Of a DNA stretch of 64,000 nucleotides, positions 33,930 to 43,763 are shown piece by piece. Origin of the DNA: Algibacter miyuki. GTDB taxonomy: Bacteria > Bacteroidota > Bacteroidia > Flavobacteriales > Flavobacteriaceae. The notes under the pieces were generated by a model. It worked only from the letters and a program-made list of their open reading frames with translations. It did no database searches and was not told the origin of the DNA. Numbering within the stretch: the stretch's first letter is position 1; the number at the start of each line of letters is the position of its first letter. Where the stretch lies: NCBI RefSeq assembly GCF_030409805.1, contig NZ_JAUFQP010000007.1, positions 992,001 to 1,056,000 of the forward strand, read 5' to 3'. The translations under genes were made by a program, and so were the position numbers.

Positions 33930-36293
33930 ATGAAACTGTTAATAGCAATAATCTATATTTTTAGCTTAGGCTTGTATGCGCAAGACGACGTTTTTTTTCC
34001 AGACGAAAGTAAGGGGGATTTATACGAGTATGCGCAATTTACAAATGCTGGAAGTTTAAACATGGGTATTTCTGATGTTACGCAAAGCACCTTACTGAAT
34101 TACGAGAGATTAGAATCGGATAACCACAGTGTTGGTTTTACTTCTGATAACTATTGGATGCGTTTTAAACTAGGAAATAATACTTCGGAAGCTAAAGTGT
34201 ATTATTTAGAAACTGCTCGGCCAGTTACAGATTTGGTAGAACTGTATCAAATATCTAAAAGCGGAACGAAAGTTTTCAAAAATGGAGATCAAATTGATTT
34301 TAATGATAAGCAGGTAAAACACCGCTCAACCATTTTTAAAGTAACACTGCCACCAAACGAAGCGCAACAAATTTATATTCATTTAAAAAGTGATGGCGAA
34401 ACCATAAACTTACCCTTAAATATTCATGATGAAGATGCCTTTTGGAAACTCAATTACCTGCAACAGTTATTTTTAGGTTTATTTTATGGCTTGTTACTTT
34501 TAGCAGGTATTATCTATCTGTTTTTTTATAGGACCATAAAAGAAAAAGCCTTTTTGTATTACGGTATTTATGTGTTTTCTATTTGCTTTATGCAAGCCGC
34601 TTTAGATGGCCTGATACACGAATACCTTTTTACTAGTGGGAGTTATTTTAATAGTCGTATTGTATTGATATCGGCTCTGTTTTCAAATTTTTATTTGCTT
34701 AAATATTGTCAGCAATTTTTACAGGTAGATGTCTTGTTAAAGTCATTTAAAGTGGCTTATAATATTGCTTACGGTGTTGTTGGGTTGCTCTTTGTTTTGT
34801 TGTTTTTGAGCCCTAAATCACTAGAGTTGGCCTATCCGCTTAGTAATTTAAACGGGCTGTTTAGTTTAATATTAATATTATCTACCGTGCTTGCCATTCG
34901 TTTAAAACGTATTAGAATTGATACTTATTTTTCCTTTGGTATTTTGTTTCTAGTAGTTGGGCTTTTAGGGTTTGTAATGAATAATTTAAGCTTATTACCT
35001 AATAATTTCTTTACACTGAATAGTTCTAAATTTGGCTCTGGTTTAGAGGTGATTTTCCTATCGCTTTCCATGACGAATTTAATTCGAAAAATGCGTGTTG
35101 AAAAAGAGATGTCGCAAAAGGATGCTTTAGCTAAATCTCAAGAAATAGGCCAGTTAAAAACCTACTTCATGTCTAATATGAGTCATGAACTTAGAACCCC
35201 AATTAATGCCATTATGGGGATTACTGAAGATGAATTAAGCCGTCGTAAGGATGAAGCGTCTCGCGAATCTTTCGAAATTATAAAAAATGCCTCACTCAGT
35301 TTATTGAGTAACGTTAATGATATTATCGATTTTGAAAAAATTGAAAATAATAAGTTGAATTTAGATCCCGAAATTTTTAATCCTGCGGAAAAAATCAAAC
35401 AAATTAGTGATAACTGGAAAGTGGAAGCCGAGAAAAAAGGCTTAACCTATACCTTTGATTTAGATAACCGCATTCCTGAAAAAATATTAGCCGATTCTAA
35501 GCGGTTTGTTCAAGTGATAAACAACGTACTGGCCAATGCTGTGAAATTTACCTATAAAGGCGGTATTTATTTTAAACTAATTTGTACTGAAATTTCTAGC
35601 GAGTCGTACTTGTTTTCTTTTCAAATATCCGATACCGGTATTGGTATCGATCAAAATTCGATAAACCATGTTTTTGAAAGTTTTAATCAAATGCGATTAA
35701 ATCATAAACGTGAGTTTGGTGGTATTGGCCTTGGTCTTACCATTGTAAATCATATTGTTAAATTGTTTGATGGCGAAATAAAAATTAAAAGTGCCATTGA
35801 TGAAGGTACTAGAGTATTTATCGATTTAACTATAAAATGTATTCCCAAAGAGCAATCTGCCACTAAAAGTCTTATTAACCTCCATAAATCTAAGCCCTTG
35901 AATATCTTAATAGCAGAAGACAATAAAATTAATCAGATGGTGCTTTCTAGAATTTTAAAACCTAGAGAAAATACCACATTTAAAATAGCAAGTAATGGCC
36001 AGGAAGCCATAGACATGCTTAAAGTAGAAACCTTTGATGTGATCTTGATGGATTTACAAATGCCTGTTATGGATGGGTATGAAGCCACCGGAATTATAAA
36101 AAGCGGAGAGCTAGGGCCTATTGCTGCAAAAACGCCAATAATAGCCATTACAGCCGATGCTATAGAGGAAACAAAACAGTATGTTTTAGAGCTTGGTATG
36201 TGCGACTATTTAACTAAACCGTTAAGTAAGGATACGCTTTTAGAGAAAATTTACACGCATTGTTTTGTTGAAAATGTTTTAAAAATAGCCTAA
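33930..36293 (+). CDS. Hybrid sensor histidine kinase / response regulator with 7TMR-DISM input
   Basis: From the ATG at 33930 the protein has 787 residues: signal peptide (MKLLIAIIYIFSLGLYAQ); periplasmic 7TMR-DISM extracellular domain (about 30-170, NYWMRFKLGN and YLETARPVTDLVELYQ), a fold that often binds carbohydrates; seven membrane helices (about 175-390); HisKA with phospho-acceptor His419 in MSNMSHELRTP; HATPase with VLANAVKFTYKG, DTGIGID and GGIGLGL; and a C-terminal receiver with phospho-acceptor Asp708 in DVILMDLQMPVMDG and the KPL lysine. There is no output domain, so phosphate must pass on to another regulator. The partner is not in the window. Confidence 0.94.
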   Translation: MKLLIAIIYIFSLGLYAQDDVFFPDESKGDLYEYAQFTNAGSLNMGISDVTQSTLLNYERLESDNHSVGFTSDNYWMRFKLGNNTSEAKVYYLETARPVTDLVELYQISKSGTKVFKNGDQIDFNDKQVKHRSTIFKVTLPPNEAQQIYIHLKSDGETINLPLNIHDEDAFWKLNYLQQLFLGLFYGLLLLAGIIYLFFYRTIKEKAFLYYGIYVFSICFMQAALDGLIHEYLFTSGSYFNSRIVLISALFSNFYLLKYCQQFLQVDVLLKSFKVAYNIAYGVVGLLFVLLFLSPKSLELAYPLSNLNGLFSLILILSTVLAIRLKRIRIDTYFSFGILFLVVGLLGFVMNNLSLLPNNFFTLNSSKFGSGLEVIFLSLSMTNLIRKMRVEKEMSQKDALAKSQEIGQLKTYFMSNMSHELRTPINAIMGITEDELSRRKDEASRESFEIIKNASLSLLSNVNDIIDFEKIENNKLNLDPEIFNPAEKIKQISDNWKVEAEKKGLTYTFDLDNRIPEKILADSKRFVQVINNVLANAVKFTYKGGIYFKLICTEISSESYLFSFQISDTGIGIDQNSINHVFESFNQMRLNHKREFGGIGLGLTIVNHIVKLFDGEIKIKSAIDEGTRVFIDLTIKCIPKEQSATKSLINLHKSKPLNILIAEDNKINQMVLSRILKPRENTTFKIASNGQEAIDMLKVETFDVILMDLQMPVMDGYEATGIIKSGELGPIAAKTPIIAITADAIEETKQYVLELGMCDYLTKPLSKDTLLEKIYTHCFVENVLKIA

Positions 36294-36303
36294 AATGAAG
36301 GTG

Positions 36304-37860
36304 TTATAGGTTATCTATATTAAAATAACCACCTTTATTTTCTTTTCGTTTTAGCGACTGATTAATAATTAAATGCGCCACATTAACCATATTACGCAAT
36401 TCGCAAAGGGATGTTGTTATTTTAGATTTTTTGTACAAAACGTCCACTTCATCATAAATTAAGTCTATACGTTTAATGGCGTTATTCAGGCGTTCATTAC
36501 TTCTTACAATACCCACGTAATCACGCATTAAAGCTTGTAATTCTTTTAAGTTATGCTGAATAATAACATGTTCTTTAGCAACACTTGTGCCTTGGTCATC
36601 CCAATTAGGAATGTCGAAATCTAAAACTTCAGAATCACTTTTAACTTGATATTTAAAGATGTTATGCGCATAAACCATAGCCTCCAATAAAGAGTTTGAT
36701 GCCAGTCGGTTGGCGCCGTGAAGCCCTGTTTTAGTACATTCGCCACAGGCAAATAAATTAGTAATCGATGTTTTACCGTCCATATCAACCTCAATACCAC
36801 CACACAAATAATGCGAAGCTGGTACTACCGGAATCCAATCGGTTTTTATGTCAATATGATTGTCTAAACACTTTTTATAAATATTAGGAAAATGCGCTAT
36901 AAAGCTGTCCATATCCAAATGTGTGCAATCTAAATACACGTGGGTGTCACCCGATTTTTTAAGTTCGTTATCAATACTTTGAGAAACAATGTCACGCGAT
37001 GCAAGTTCAGCCCGAGCATCGTAATCTGGCATAAACCGATGGCCTTTTTTATCTCTTAAATAGGCGCCAAAACCTCTAACAGCTTCAGAAATTAAAAAAG
37101 AAGATTGGTTGCCACGAACATCATACAAAGCGGTTGGGTGAAACTGAATAAACTCCATGTCGGAGATTTTGGTTTGCGCTCTATACGCCATAGCAATACC
37201 ATCGCCAGTAGCAATAACAGGGTTGGTAGTGTGGCCGTAAACACGACCAATACCGCCCGAAGCTAATAAGGTTGAGTTGGCTTTTATGGTGAATATTTCG
37301 CCCGATTTCTGATTTAAAACATAAGCGCCAAAGCACGTTTTTTCGTCGGGTTTAATTCCTTTTATATGGTGATTTGTAATTAAATCAATCGCAAAATGAT
37401 GCGGTAATAGGGTAATGTTGGGTAATTGGTGTACACGCTTTAATAAGGCGGTTTCAATTTCGAAACCGGTAATGTCTTTATGGTGTACAATTCGAAACTC
37501 GGAGTGGCCGCCTTCTTTTCCTAAATCGAGGTTTCCGGTAGCATCTTCATCAAAATTAGCACCCCATTCTAAGAGTTCTTTTAAACGGTCTGGGCCTTCG
37601 TTAATCACCATTTCTACAACGGCTTTGTTGCATAGGCCGTCGCCAGCAATTAAAGTGTCATCAACATGTTTTTTAAACGAGTCTTTTTCGTGGTTTAAAA
37701 CAATGGCAACGCCACCTTGTGCGTATTTAGTATTCGATTCTTCTTCAGTAGATTTGGTAACAATAACTACTTTTCTATCAGGGAATTTTTCAGCAATTTT
37801 TACCGAAAATGTCAATCCCGCAATACCCGAACCAATAACTAAATAGCTAACGTCTTTCAT
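36304..37860 (-). CDS. nadB: L-aspartate oxidase
   Basis: The 518-residue flavoenzyme oxidises L-aspartate to iminoaspartate in de novo NAD synthesis. FAD-binding start: VIGSGIAGLTFSVKIAEKFP. Family blocks: NTKYAQGGVAIVLN, GGHSEFRIVHHKDITGFEIE, LASGGIGRVYGHTTNP, EFIQFHPTALYD, FLISEAVRGFGAYLRD, and TGLHGANRLASNSLLEA. The succinate dehydrogenase/fumarate reductase-like C-terminal helical domain follows. It begins 1 base after the nadA stop codon, so nadA-nadB are co-transcribed and possibly translationally coupled, which fits the channelling of unstable iminoaspartate to NadA. Confidence 0.97.
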   Translation of the reverse strand: MKDVSYLVIGSGIAGLTFSVKIAEKFPDRKVVIVTKSTEEESNTKYAQGGVAIVLNHEKDSFKKHVDDTLIAGDGLCNKAVVEMVINEGPDRLKELLEWGANFDEDATGNLDLGKEGGHSEFRIVHHKDITGFEIETALLKRVHQLPNITLLPHHFAIDLITNHHIKGIKPDEKTCFGAYVLNQKSGEIFTIKANSTLLASGGIGRVYGHTTNPVIATGDGIAMAYRAQTKISDMEFIQFHPTALYDVRGNQSSFLISEAVRGFGAYLRDKKGHRFMPDYDARAELASRDIVSQSIDNELKKSGDTHVYLDCTHLDMDSFIAHFPNIYKKCLDNHIDIKTDWIPVVPASHYLCGGIEVDMDGKTSITNLFACGECTKTGLHGANRLASNSLLEAMVYAHNIFKYQVKSDSEVLDFDIPNWDDQGTSVAKEHVIIQHNLKELQALMRDYVGIVRSNERLNNAIKRIDLIYDEVDVLYKKSKITTSLCELRNMVNVAHLIINQSLKRKENKGGYFNIDNL

Positions 37861-37861
37861 A

Positions 37862-38788
37862 TTATTTAGAAAGTTCTAGCATACGTTCTATAGGTAATAA
37901 AGCACGTTTTCTAATCGTTTCGTCCACATCAATTTGTGGCGATTCGTTAAGTAAACAATCGTACAGTTTTTGCATGGTATTCATTTTCATGAAATGGCAT
38001 TCACTACACGCGCAGGTGTTGTCTTCTTTTGCAGGAGCCGGAATAAGTTCGGTATGCGGCATTTCTTCTTGCATTTTATGCAAAATACCAGCTTCGGTAG
38101 CGACAATAAATTTTTGGTCGGCATGTTCTCTAACAAAGTTAATCATGCCGGAAGTAGATCCAATATAGGTAGCCGTATCTAAAATATGAGTTTCAGATTC
38201 TGGGTGTGCTATAATTTTATGGTCTGGGTATTTTTTATGTAATTCAATTAATTTGTCAATTGAAAACGCTTCGTGTACAATGCAACTACCGTCCCAAAGC
38301 AGCATGTCGCGGCCTGTTTCGTTAATAATGTATTGTCCTAAGTTTTTGTCTGGTGCAAAAATAATAGGGGTTTCCTTAGGAATAGATTCTACTATTTTTA
38401 AAGCATTAGATGAGGTGCAAACAATATCACTTAAAGCCTTAATTTCTGCCGAGCAATTGACGTAAGTAATCACCACGTGGTCGGGATGTTTTTTTGTGAA
38501 TGCTGAAAAATCTTCTGGCGGACAAGAATCGGCTAGTGAGCAACCCGCATTTAAATCGGGTAATACTACAGTTTTCGATGGATTTAAAATTTTAGCAGTT
38601 TCGGCCATAAAATGTACGCCTGCAAAAACAATAATATCAGCATCGGTTTCTGCTGCTTTTTGAGATAAACCTAAACTATCGCCAACATAATCGGCAATGT
38701 CCTGAATTTCTGGAACCTGATAATAATGCGCTAAAATAACGGCATTTTTTTCAACTTTTAGGCGTTGTATCTCTTTTACTAAATCCAT
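37862..38788 (-). CDS. nadA: Quinolinate synthase
   Basis: The 308-residue enzyme condenses iminoaspartate with dihydroxyacetone phosphate to quinolinate with a 4Fe-4S cluster. Family marks: [54 protein letters not shown] (first cluster Cys), [23 protein letters not shown] (second), [10 protein letters not shown], and [14 protein letters not shown] (third). Length is normal for the short bacterial form. It is the first gene of the nadA-nadB operon. A near-consensus -7 box (minus strand GATATTTG, 38808-38815) lies 20 bases upstream. Confidence 0.97.
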   Translation of the reverse strand: MDLVKEIQRLKVEKNAVILAHYYQVPEIQDIADYVGDSLGLSQKAAETDADIIVFAGVHFMAETAKILNPSKTVVLPDLNAGCSLADSCPPEDFSAFTKKHPDHVVITYVNCSAEIKALSDIVCTSSNALKIVESIPKETPIIFAPDKNLGQYIINETGRDMLLWDGSCIVHEAFSIDKLIELHKKYPDHKIIAHPESETHILDTATYIGSTSGMINFVREHADQKFIVATEAGILHKMQEEMPHTELIPAPAKEDNTCACSECHFMKMNTMQKLYDCLLNESPQIDVDETIRKRALLPIERMLELSK

Positions 38789-38864
38789 GGAAATCCTTAT
38801 TTAATTGCAAATATCATAATTAATATGCGTTCTAAATTCAGAATAACTTAAAAAGTAGTCAGGA

Positions 38865-38949
38865 ATAAAAAAGCAGCATTCTTTTTATTAAATCATTAAA
38901 TTATTATTAAGTAATTACTTAAAAAAATAACAAAACAAGAATGCTACTT
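38865..38949 (-). terminator. Large stem-loop terminator after the orphan TIM-barrel-like gene
   Basis: AGCAGCATTCTT (38872-38883) and AAGAATGCTACT (38937-38948) pair in 11 of 12 positions; on the minus strand the stem is followed by TTTTTTATT. Nested inside is a perfect 16-bp palindrome, TTAAGTAATTACTTAA (38907-38922). A small MITE-like insertion is an alternative reading. Confidence 0.6.
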
Positions 38950-38980
38950 ATGCTTAAAATGAAATAGAACGTTTTAAAGT

Positions 38981-40789
38981 CTATGCTTTATTGGATAATT
39001 GTGCTATTTCTAATTGAATTTCGTTTAAAGTGAGCTCGCTTTCGTTAAGTGTGTTTAAAACGGATGCTTTAATGTCTAAAAAAGCGAGTTTGCTGTTGTT
39101 AAAAAGATTTTGATAGTATAATACGCCCGCGGTCATATTTTTGGTGAAATTCGATAAATATTTTTCGTCTTTTTTGGTGAAAGATGAACGGGCTTCATTG
39201 AGCTTGTTTTTTAGGAAATCGATGTAAATCTGTAGTTCTTTGATGAATAGATTCGGGCGATCTGATCTGGAAACCATATTGTCACGACCATAAATATGAT
39301 CGGTCATGTTTTTAAGGCTCATTTCTTTTGAAAAATAGGCCATATTCGGTCCTGGGCAAATGGAAACGCCGGTGCCTTCAACCTTAGTTTCTAAATTGTA
39401 AGCCAATAGGGCAGAAGTGCCTAAGCCTACGCAAGTACAGGATTTTTCAATAATTTTATTGTATTTGTTTTGATAGTCTTCGGGAGCTAAATCTTCGGCT
39501 TTTAATGCTTTAATTTTAAAATGCTGATATTCTCTAGAAGCTGTACAAACGCCAGTTTCTTTAAACTCTTTGTTCATGGCAACAAATTTCTTTGGACAAG
39601 AACTTCCAGGGCGTCCTTTATCTATCAGTCTTTGTTTTTCGGCATCTTTAGTGTTGTTTCTAAGGTTGTTAAATGGTACGCCTAAAGGAGAAATATCACT
39701 TAAATACAAGTCTTTTTCTTCCGCTTTAGCGAGTTGATTTAAAGTGGTCTTATCGACCGTAGTGGCTTCTGGAACGAGTAAAAACGGACTGCCCCAACCT
39801 ACAGAGTCGAGGTTGTACTCATTGGTTAAAAAGGCGTGTTCTTCATCGGTTCCAACACCGCCTTGTGCTGTGATTTTAAAAGTTAACCCGTTAGTAGGTA
39901 TCGTTTTGTTTTGGTTTAAAAGTTCTTGTTGTAAAACGCCGTAAATCGCGTCGTGTAAAGCGTTGCGATTTTCTTTAAATTCGGCTAAAACAGGTCCTAA
40001 TAAGTAACCGTCTGTAGCAAAAGCATGCCCTCCACAATTTAAGCCCGATTCTATTCTGTACTCGGAAACCCAAAGGCCTTTTTTAGCTAAAAACTTTCCT
40101 TGTATTAAGGCGGATCTATAATCGCTTACCTTCAGGATAATACGTTTTTTGAATTGGCCGTTTTCATCAGGAAAAAAATCATTAAATTCCGACATGTATG
40201 CGTATAACCTCGGATTCATTCCTGCAGAAAGTACTACGGAAGAGTTTAGTTTACTATTCGCATAACCACGTAAAGCGGCATGAGCATCGTTGTATTTTGT
40301 TGGGAGTTTTTCGTCTTTGTTATAGTTGTCTTTGTCTACTTTCGTCATAATGTTAACGTCAATAGAACCCATGGTTAAATTGGTGGTAACCCAATTTTTG
40401 ATTTTAGAAAAATCTAATTCTTTTGCGGTTAAGGCTTCAAAATCCGATTTCAATTTAGAGCCGTTTGGTAGCAAGTTGATGTAGTTAAAAAGCGCTTCAC
40501 TTTTTTCGGCAGAAACATGTTTTAAATCTTCAAATTTTTCAGTGGCTACATCGCTCATTAAATTAAGGTAAGATGTGATTCTTTTCGCTCTAAAATCTTC
40601 AATTTTATCTGTGATTTCTTGATAAGGCAACTCGAATTTTTCGCTGTACATTTTACGTAATTTTTCGAGTAAAATATCATCAACTAAAGAAATTACAGAG
40701 TCGATACCGTATTGCGCTACTTTTATAGGGGTGTCTATGGTAAATCCAATGCCCATAACTGGGATGTGGAAAGAATGTGTGTGTGTCAT
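38981..40789 (-). CDS. Uncharacterised cysteine-rich protein with FMN TIM-barrel-like phosphate loops
   Basis: This 602-residue cytosolic protein has no name I can support. Residues 243-343 look like the second half of a flavin-dependent TIM barrel: SEYRIESGLNCGGHAF, ITAQGGVGTDEEHAF (glycine-rich phosphate loop), and LDSVGWGSPFLLVPEAT, a spacing like that of nitronate monooxygenase or glutamate-synthase FMN domains. A run of cysteines follows (Cys398, Cys415, Cys451, Cys453, Cys478, plus Cys252), with CPK and CTC contexts that could bind an iron-sulfur cluster or a metal. The N-terminus (HIPVMGIGFTIDTPIKVAQYGIDSVISLVDD) fits the first strand of a barrel. A Crp/Fnr-type site and an exact -7 box precede it, suggesting redox or oxygen control. 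Confidence 0.6.
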   Translation of the reverse strand: MTHTHSFHIPVMGIGFTIDTPIKVAQYGIDSVISLVDDILLEKLRKMYSEKFELPYQEITDKIEDFRAKRITSYLNLMSDVATEKFEDLKHVSAEKSEALFNYINLLPNGSKLKSDFEALTAKELDFSKIKNWVTTNLTMGSIDVNIMTKVDKDNYNKDEKLPTKYNDAHAALRGYANSKLNSSVVLSAGMNPRLYAYMSEFNDFFPDENGQFKKRIILKVSDYRSALIQGKFLAKKGLWVSEYRIESGLNCGGHAFATDGYLLGPVLAEFKENRNALHDAIYGVLQQELLNQNKTIPTNGLTFKITAQGGVGTDEEHAFLTNEYNLDSVGWGSPFLLVPEATTVDKTTLNQLAKAEEKDLYLSDISPLGVPFNNLRNNTKDAEKQRLIDKGRPGSSCPKKFVAMNKEFKETGVCTASREYQHFKIKALKAEDLAPEDYQNKYNKIIEKSCTCVGLGTSALLAYNLETKVEGTGVSICPGPNMAYFSKEMSLKNMTDHIYGRDNMVSRSDRPNLFIKELQIYIDFLKNKLNEARSSFTKKDEKYLSNFTKNMTAGVLYYQNLFNNSKLAFLDIKASVLNTLNESELTLNEIQLEIAQLSNKA

Positions 40790-40807
40790 GTTTATTTAAT
40801 TAATGGA

Positions 40808-40815
40808 CAAAGGTA
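40808..40815 (-). promoter_or_regulatory. -7 box for the orphan TIM-barrel-like gene
   Basis: The minus strand reads TACCTTTG, an exact TANNTTTG match, 19 bases before the start codon at 40789. No -33 TTTG is seen at the right distance, in line with an activator-dependent promoter. Confidence 0.65.
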
Positions 40816-40837
40816 TAGCCTGGGTTTCGAGTTAAAA

Positions 40838-40851
40838 ATGACTTATGTCAT
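40838..40851. promoter_or_regulatory. Crp/Fnr-type palindrome
   Basis: ATGAC-TTAT-GTCAT is a perfect palindromic pair of TGAC half-sites with a 4-base spacer, matching the TTGAC-N4-GTCAA style of Fnr/Dnr/HcpR regulators. Its centre lies about 41-42 bases upstream of the transcription start predicted from the -7 box at 40808-40815, the classical class II activator position. Confidence 0.6.
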
Positions 40852-41100
40852 GTCTTTGAAAAAAATGAAGTTGAAAATATTAGAAAATCCGCAGTATTTT
40901 AATTTAAGCCGAATTATAAAGTAAAAACGGGGTTTTTGCTTGTTTTGGATTGTAAACAATATGGCATTACCCTTGTTTTTTTTAATTATTCATAATAAGA
41001 ATTCTACAAACGGTAAAAATTGATAAAACTTTAAATAGCCCGCTGTCTTTAGGATTAGCTTTAGTATTTTTATGTTTTAATTTTAGAATAGAAAAGAAAC

Positions 41101-43689
41101 ATGTCAGTAGAGCCAAAATTAACACGATTTAATCAGAGTGTGTTGTCAAAATACCAAATTTACAATAGTATTTTTATGACATTACCTTTCGATACAATCA
41201 CGAAAACAGGGGTATTGTTACCACTGTTTCATGAAACTTGCGAAAAGGGATTTGCAAAAGGAGACGACCCAACCACTATTGTGGATACGTTTTTTGAAAA
41301 ATACCAAGGCCGCCGATCAGAAGAAAGTCAGATAAACTTATTATTCCGTTTTATCCAATATATAGAGCGCCAAGTGGTTTTGTTTGATGCTATAGAAGAT
41401 GCCGCTTTCCCTATTGTAAATAATATGGATGGTATTGGAACGCTTAGACACTTAAAAGAAAAAGCAACTTCGGAAAATCAACTGGAAGTACTTCGCGAAT
41501 ATCTTGAAGAATTTAAAGTTAGAATTGTTTTAACTGCGCACCCAACACAGTTTTACCCAGGGTCGGTTTTAGGTATTATTACCGATTTATCTAAAGCTGT
41601 AAAAGAAAATAACCTAAATGGTATTAACGATTTGTTTGCGCAATTAGGGAAAACTCCATTCTTTAAACGCGAAAAACCAACGCCATATCACGAAGCTAAA
41701 AGCTTAATTTGGTACTTGGAAAATGTGTTTTATAAATCTTTTGGAGATATTTATAATTACATTCAAACAAATATTTACGACGACGGTAAAAAACATAACG
41801 AAATCATCAACATCGGTTTCTGGCCAGGTGGAGATCGTGATGGGAATCCGTTTGTAAAACCAAATACAACTATAAAAGTAGCTAACAAGTTAAAGCAAGC
41901 GGTACTTAAAAAGTACTATGAAGATCTTAAAAACTTAAGAAGAAAGCTTACGTTTAAAGGGGTTGAAGAGCGTATTATTAAGCTTGAAACTATTTTATAT
42001 AACTATAGCATTAATTTAAAAGCAGAACGTACTATTACGGCTAAAGAGTTTTTAGACGAATTATTAAGTATTAGAGATGTTATAGAAGCCGAGCACCAAT
42101 CGTTATATGTAACGGAGGTGAACAGTTTAATTAACAAAGTACACCTATTTGGTTACAATTTTGCAAGCTTAGATATTAGACAAGATAGTCGTATTCACCA
42201 CGATGTGTTTACTACAGTTATCGATAATTTAATTGAAAACAATCACGCATCATTCCCGAAAAACTATCACGATTTAAGTGAAGAGGAGCAAATTAAAATC
42301 CTATCGGAGGTTAGCGGCGATAAAATTAATATCGATGTTTTCGAAGATGAAATGGTAAGCAATACGCTTAAAACCATTAAAGCCATCAAGAAAATTCAGA
42401 AAACAAATGGCGAGCGTGGGGCTAATCGTTACATTATTAGTAACAACCAAACCGCTTTAAATGTGATGCAACTTTTTGCGATGCTTAAATTAGTAGCGTT
42501 TAAAGATGATTTAACTGTAGATGTAGCGCCGCTTTTTGAAACCATTCCAGATTTAGAAAATGCACCAGGTGTTATGGAGCAGCTTTATAGCAACCCAACT
42601 TACCGTGCGCATTTAGAAGAACGTGGCAATAAGCAAACGATTATGTTAGGGTTTTCTGATGGAACAAAAGATGGTGGTTACTTAATGGCAAACTGGGGTA
42701 TTTTTAAAGCAAAAGAACGCTTAACAGCAATGTCTAGAAAACACGGTATAACGGCTATTTTCTTTGACGGACGTGGTGGACCTCCTGCACGTGGTGGTGG
42801 AAAAACACATCAGTTTTACTCGTCATTAGGGCCAACTATTGAAGATAAAGAAGTGCAATTAACCATACAAGGGCAAACTATTAGTTCTAATTTCGGAACC
42901 TTAGATTCTTCGCAATATAACTTGGAGCAACTTATTAGTTCTGGTATTTCTAACCGTATTGGTAAGGATAACGAAGCGATGAGTGAGGAAGATAAAATTG
43001 TAATGAACGATCTAGCCGAAACAAGTTACACGGCTTATAAAGATTTTAAAGGTCACCCAATGTTTATTCCGTATTTGGAACGCATGAGTACTTTAAAATA
43101 CTACGCTAAAACCAATATTGGTTCACGTCCATCAAAACGTGGAACTTCAGATAAGTTAGTCTTTTCAGACTTAAGAGCTATTCCATTCGTGGGGTCTTGG
43201 AGTCAGTTAAAACAAAATGTTCCTGGGTTCTTCGGTGTTGGTAAAGCATTAAAAGCTTACGAAGATCGTGGCGAATTTCATAAAGTGGAAGCGCTTTATA
43301 ATAATTCAAAATTCTTTAAAACCCTGTTGGAAAACAGTATGATGTCTTTAACAAAATCGTTTTTCGATTTAACAAAATACATGTCTAAAGATGAGGAGTT
43401 CGGTGCTTTTTGGGATATTATTCATGAGGAATATACATCAACAAAAGCCCTTTTACTAAAGCTTACTGGCTATAAGGAACTTATGGAAAACGAGCCATCT
43501 GGCCGTGCTTCTATTCAAGTTCGCGAATCTATCGTGTTGCCGTTGTTAACCATACAGCAATATGCGCTTAAAAAGATTCAAGAGTTAGAAAAAGCAGAAG
43601 TACGCGACGATGAGCAGATCAAGATTTTCGAAAAAATAGTAACACGTTCACTATTCGGAAACATAAATGCGAGTAGAAACTCAGCATAG
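41101..43689 (+). CDS. ppc: Phosphoenolpyruvate carboxylase
   Basis: The 862-residue enzyme carboxylates phosphoenolpyruvate to oxaloacetate, an anaplerotic step that feeds aspartate and glutamate synthesis. Catalytic blocks: VLTAHPTQFYPGSV (catalytic His), GFWPGGDRDGNPFV, IMLGFSDGTKDGGYLMANW (Lys), FFDGRGGPPARGGG (glycine-rich loop), and FSDLRAIPFVGSWSQ. The extreme C-terminus reads NINASRNSA, a mild variant of the family's RNTG end. Length is close to E. coli Ppc (883). It is monocistronic and followed by a terminator and the second copy of the interspersed element. Confidence 0.96.
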   Translation: MSVEPKLTRFNQSVLSKYQIYNSIFMTLPFDTITKTGVLLPLFHETCEKGFAKGDDPTTIVDTFFEKYQGRRSEESQINLLFRFIQYIERQVVLFDAIEDAAFPIVNNMDGIGTLRHLKEKATSENQLEVLREYLEEFKVRIVLTAHPTQFYPGSVLGIITDLSKAVKENNLNGINDLFAQLGKTPFFKREKPTPYHEAKSLIWYLENVFYKSFGDIYNYIQTNIYDDGKKHNEIINIGFWPGGDRDGNPFVKPNTTIKVANKLKQAVLKKYYEDLKNLRRKLTFKGVEERIIKLETILYNYSINLKAERTITAKEFLDELLSIRDVIEAEHQSLYVTEVNSLINKVHLFGYNFASLDIRQDSRIHHDVFTTVIDNLIENNHASFPKNYHDLSEEEQIKILSEVSGDKINIDVFEDEMVSNTLKTIKAIKKIQKTNGERGANRYIISNNQTALNVMQLFAMLKLVAFKDDLTVDVAPLFETIPDLENAPGVMEQLYSNPTYRAHLEERGNKQTIMLGFSDGTKDGGYLMANWGIFKAKERLTAMSRKHGITAIFFDGRGGPPARGGGKTHQFYSSLGPTIEDKEVQLTIQGQTISSNFGTLDSSQYNLEQLISSGISNRIGKDNEAMSEEDKIVMNDLAETSYTAYKDFKGHPMFIPYLERMSTLKYYAKTNIGSRPSKRGTSDKLVFSDLRAIPFVGSWSQLKQNVPGFFGVGKALKAYEDRGEFHKVEALYNNSKFFKTLLENSMMSLTKSFFDLTKYMSKDEEFGAFWDIIHEEYTSTKALLLKLTGYKELMENEPSGRASIQVRESIVLPLLTIQQYALKKIQELEKAEVRDDEQIKIFEKIVTRSLFGNINASRNSA

Positions 43690-43707
43690 ACTAGTATTCA
43701 TAATTTT

Positions 43708-43738
43708 AAAAAGCCTCCAATTTTGGGGGCTTTTTTTG
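43708..43738 (+). terminator. Terminator after ppc
   Basis: AAAAAGCCTCCAA pairs with TTGGGGGCTTTTT (one G-T wobble) and is followed by further T. Confidence 0.9.
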
Positions 43739-43763
43739 TTTATCAGAAGTTCTAATGTTTTTA

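Larger units (their letters stand above)
40790..41100. other. Divergent intergenic region (orphan TIM-barrel-like gene / ppc)
   Basis: About 310 bases holding the minus-strand promoter with Crp/Fnr-type palindrome (40808-40851). For ppc two near-consensus -7 boxes are seen (TAGCTTTA 41056-41063, TATTTTTA 41065-41072). Nothing else is evident. Confidence 0.6.
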
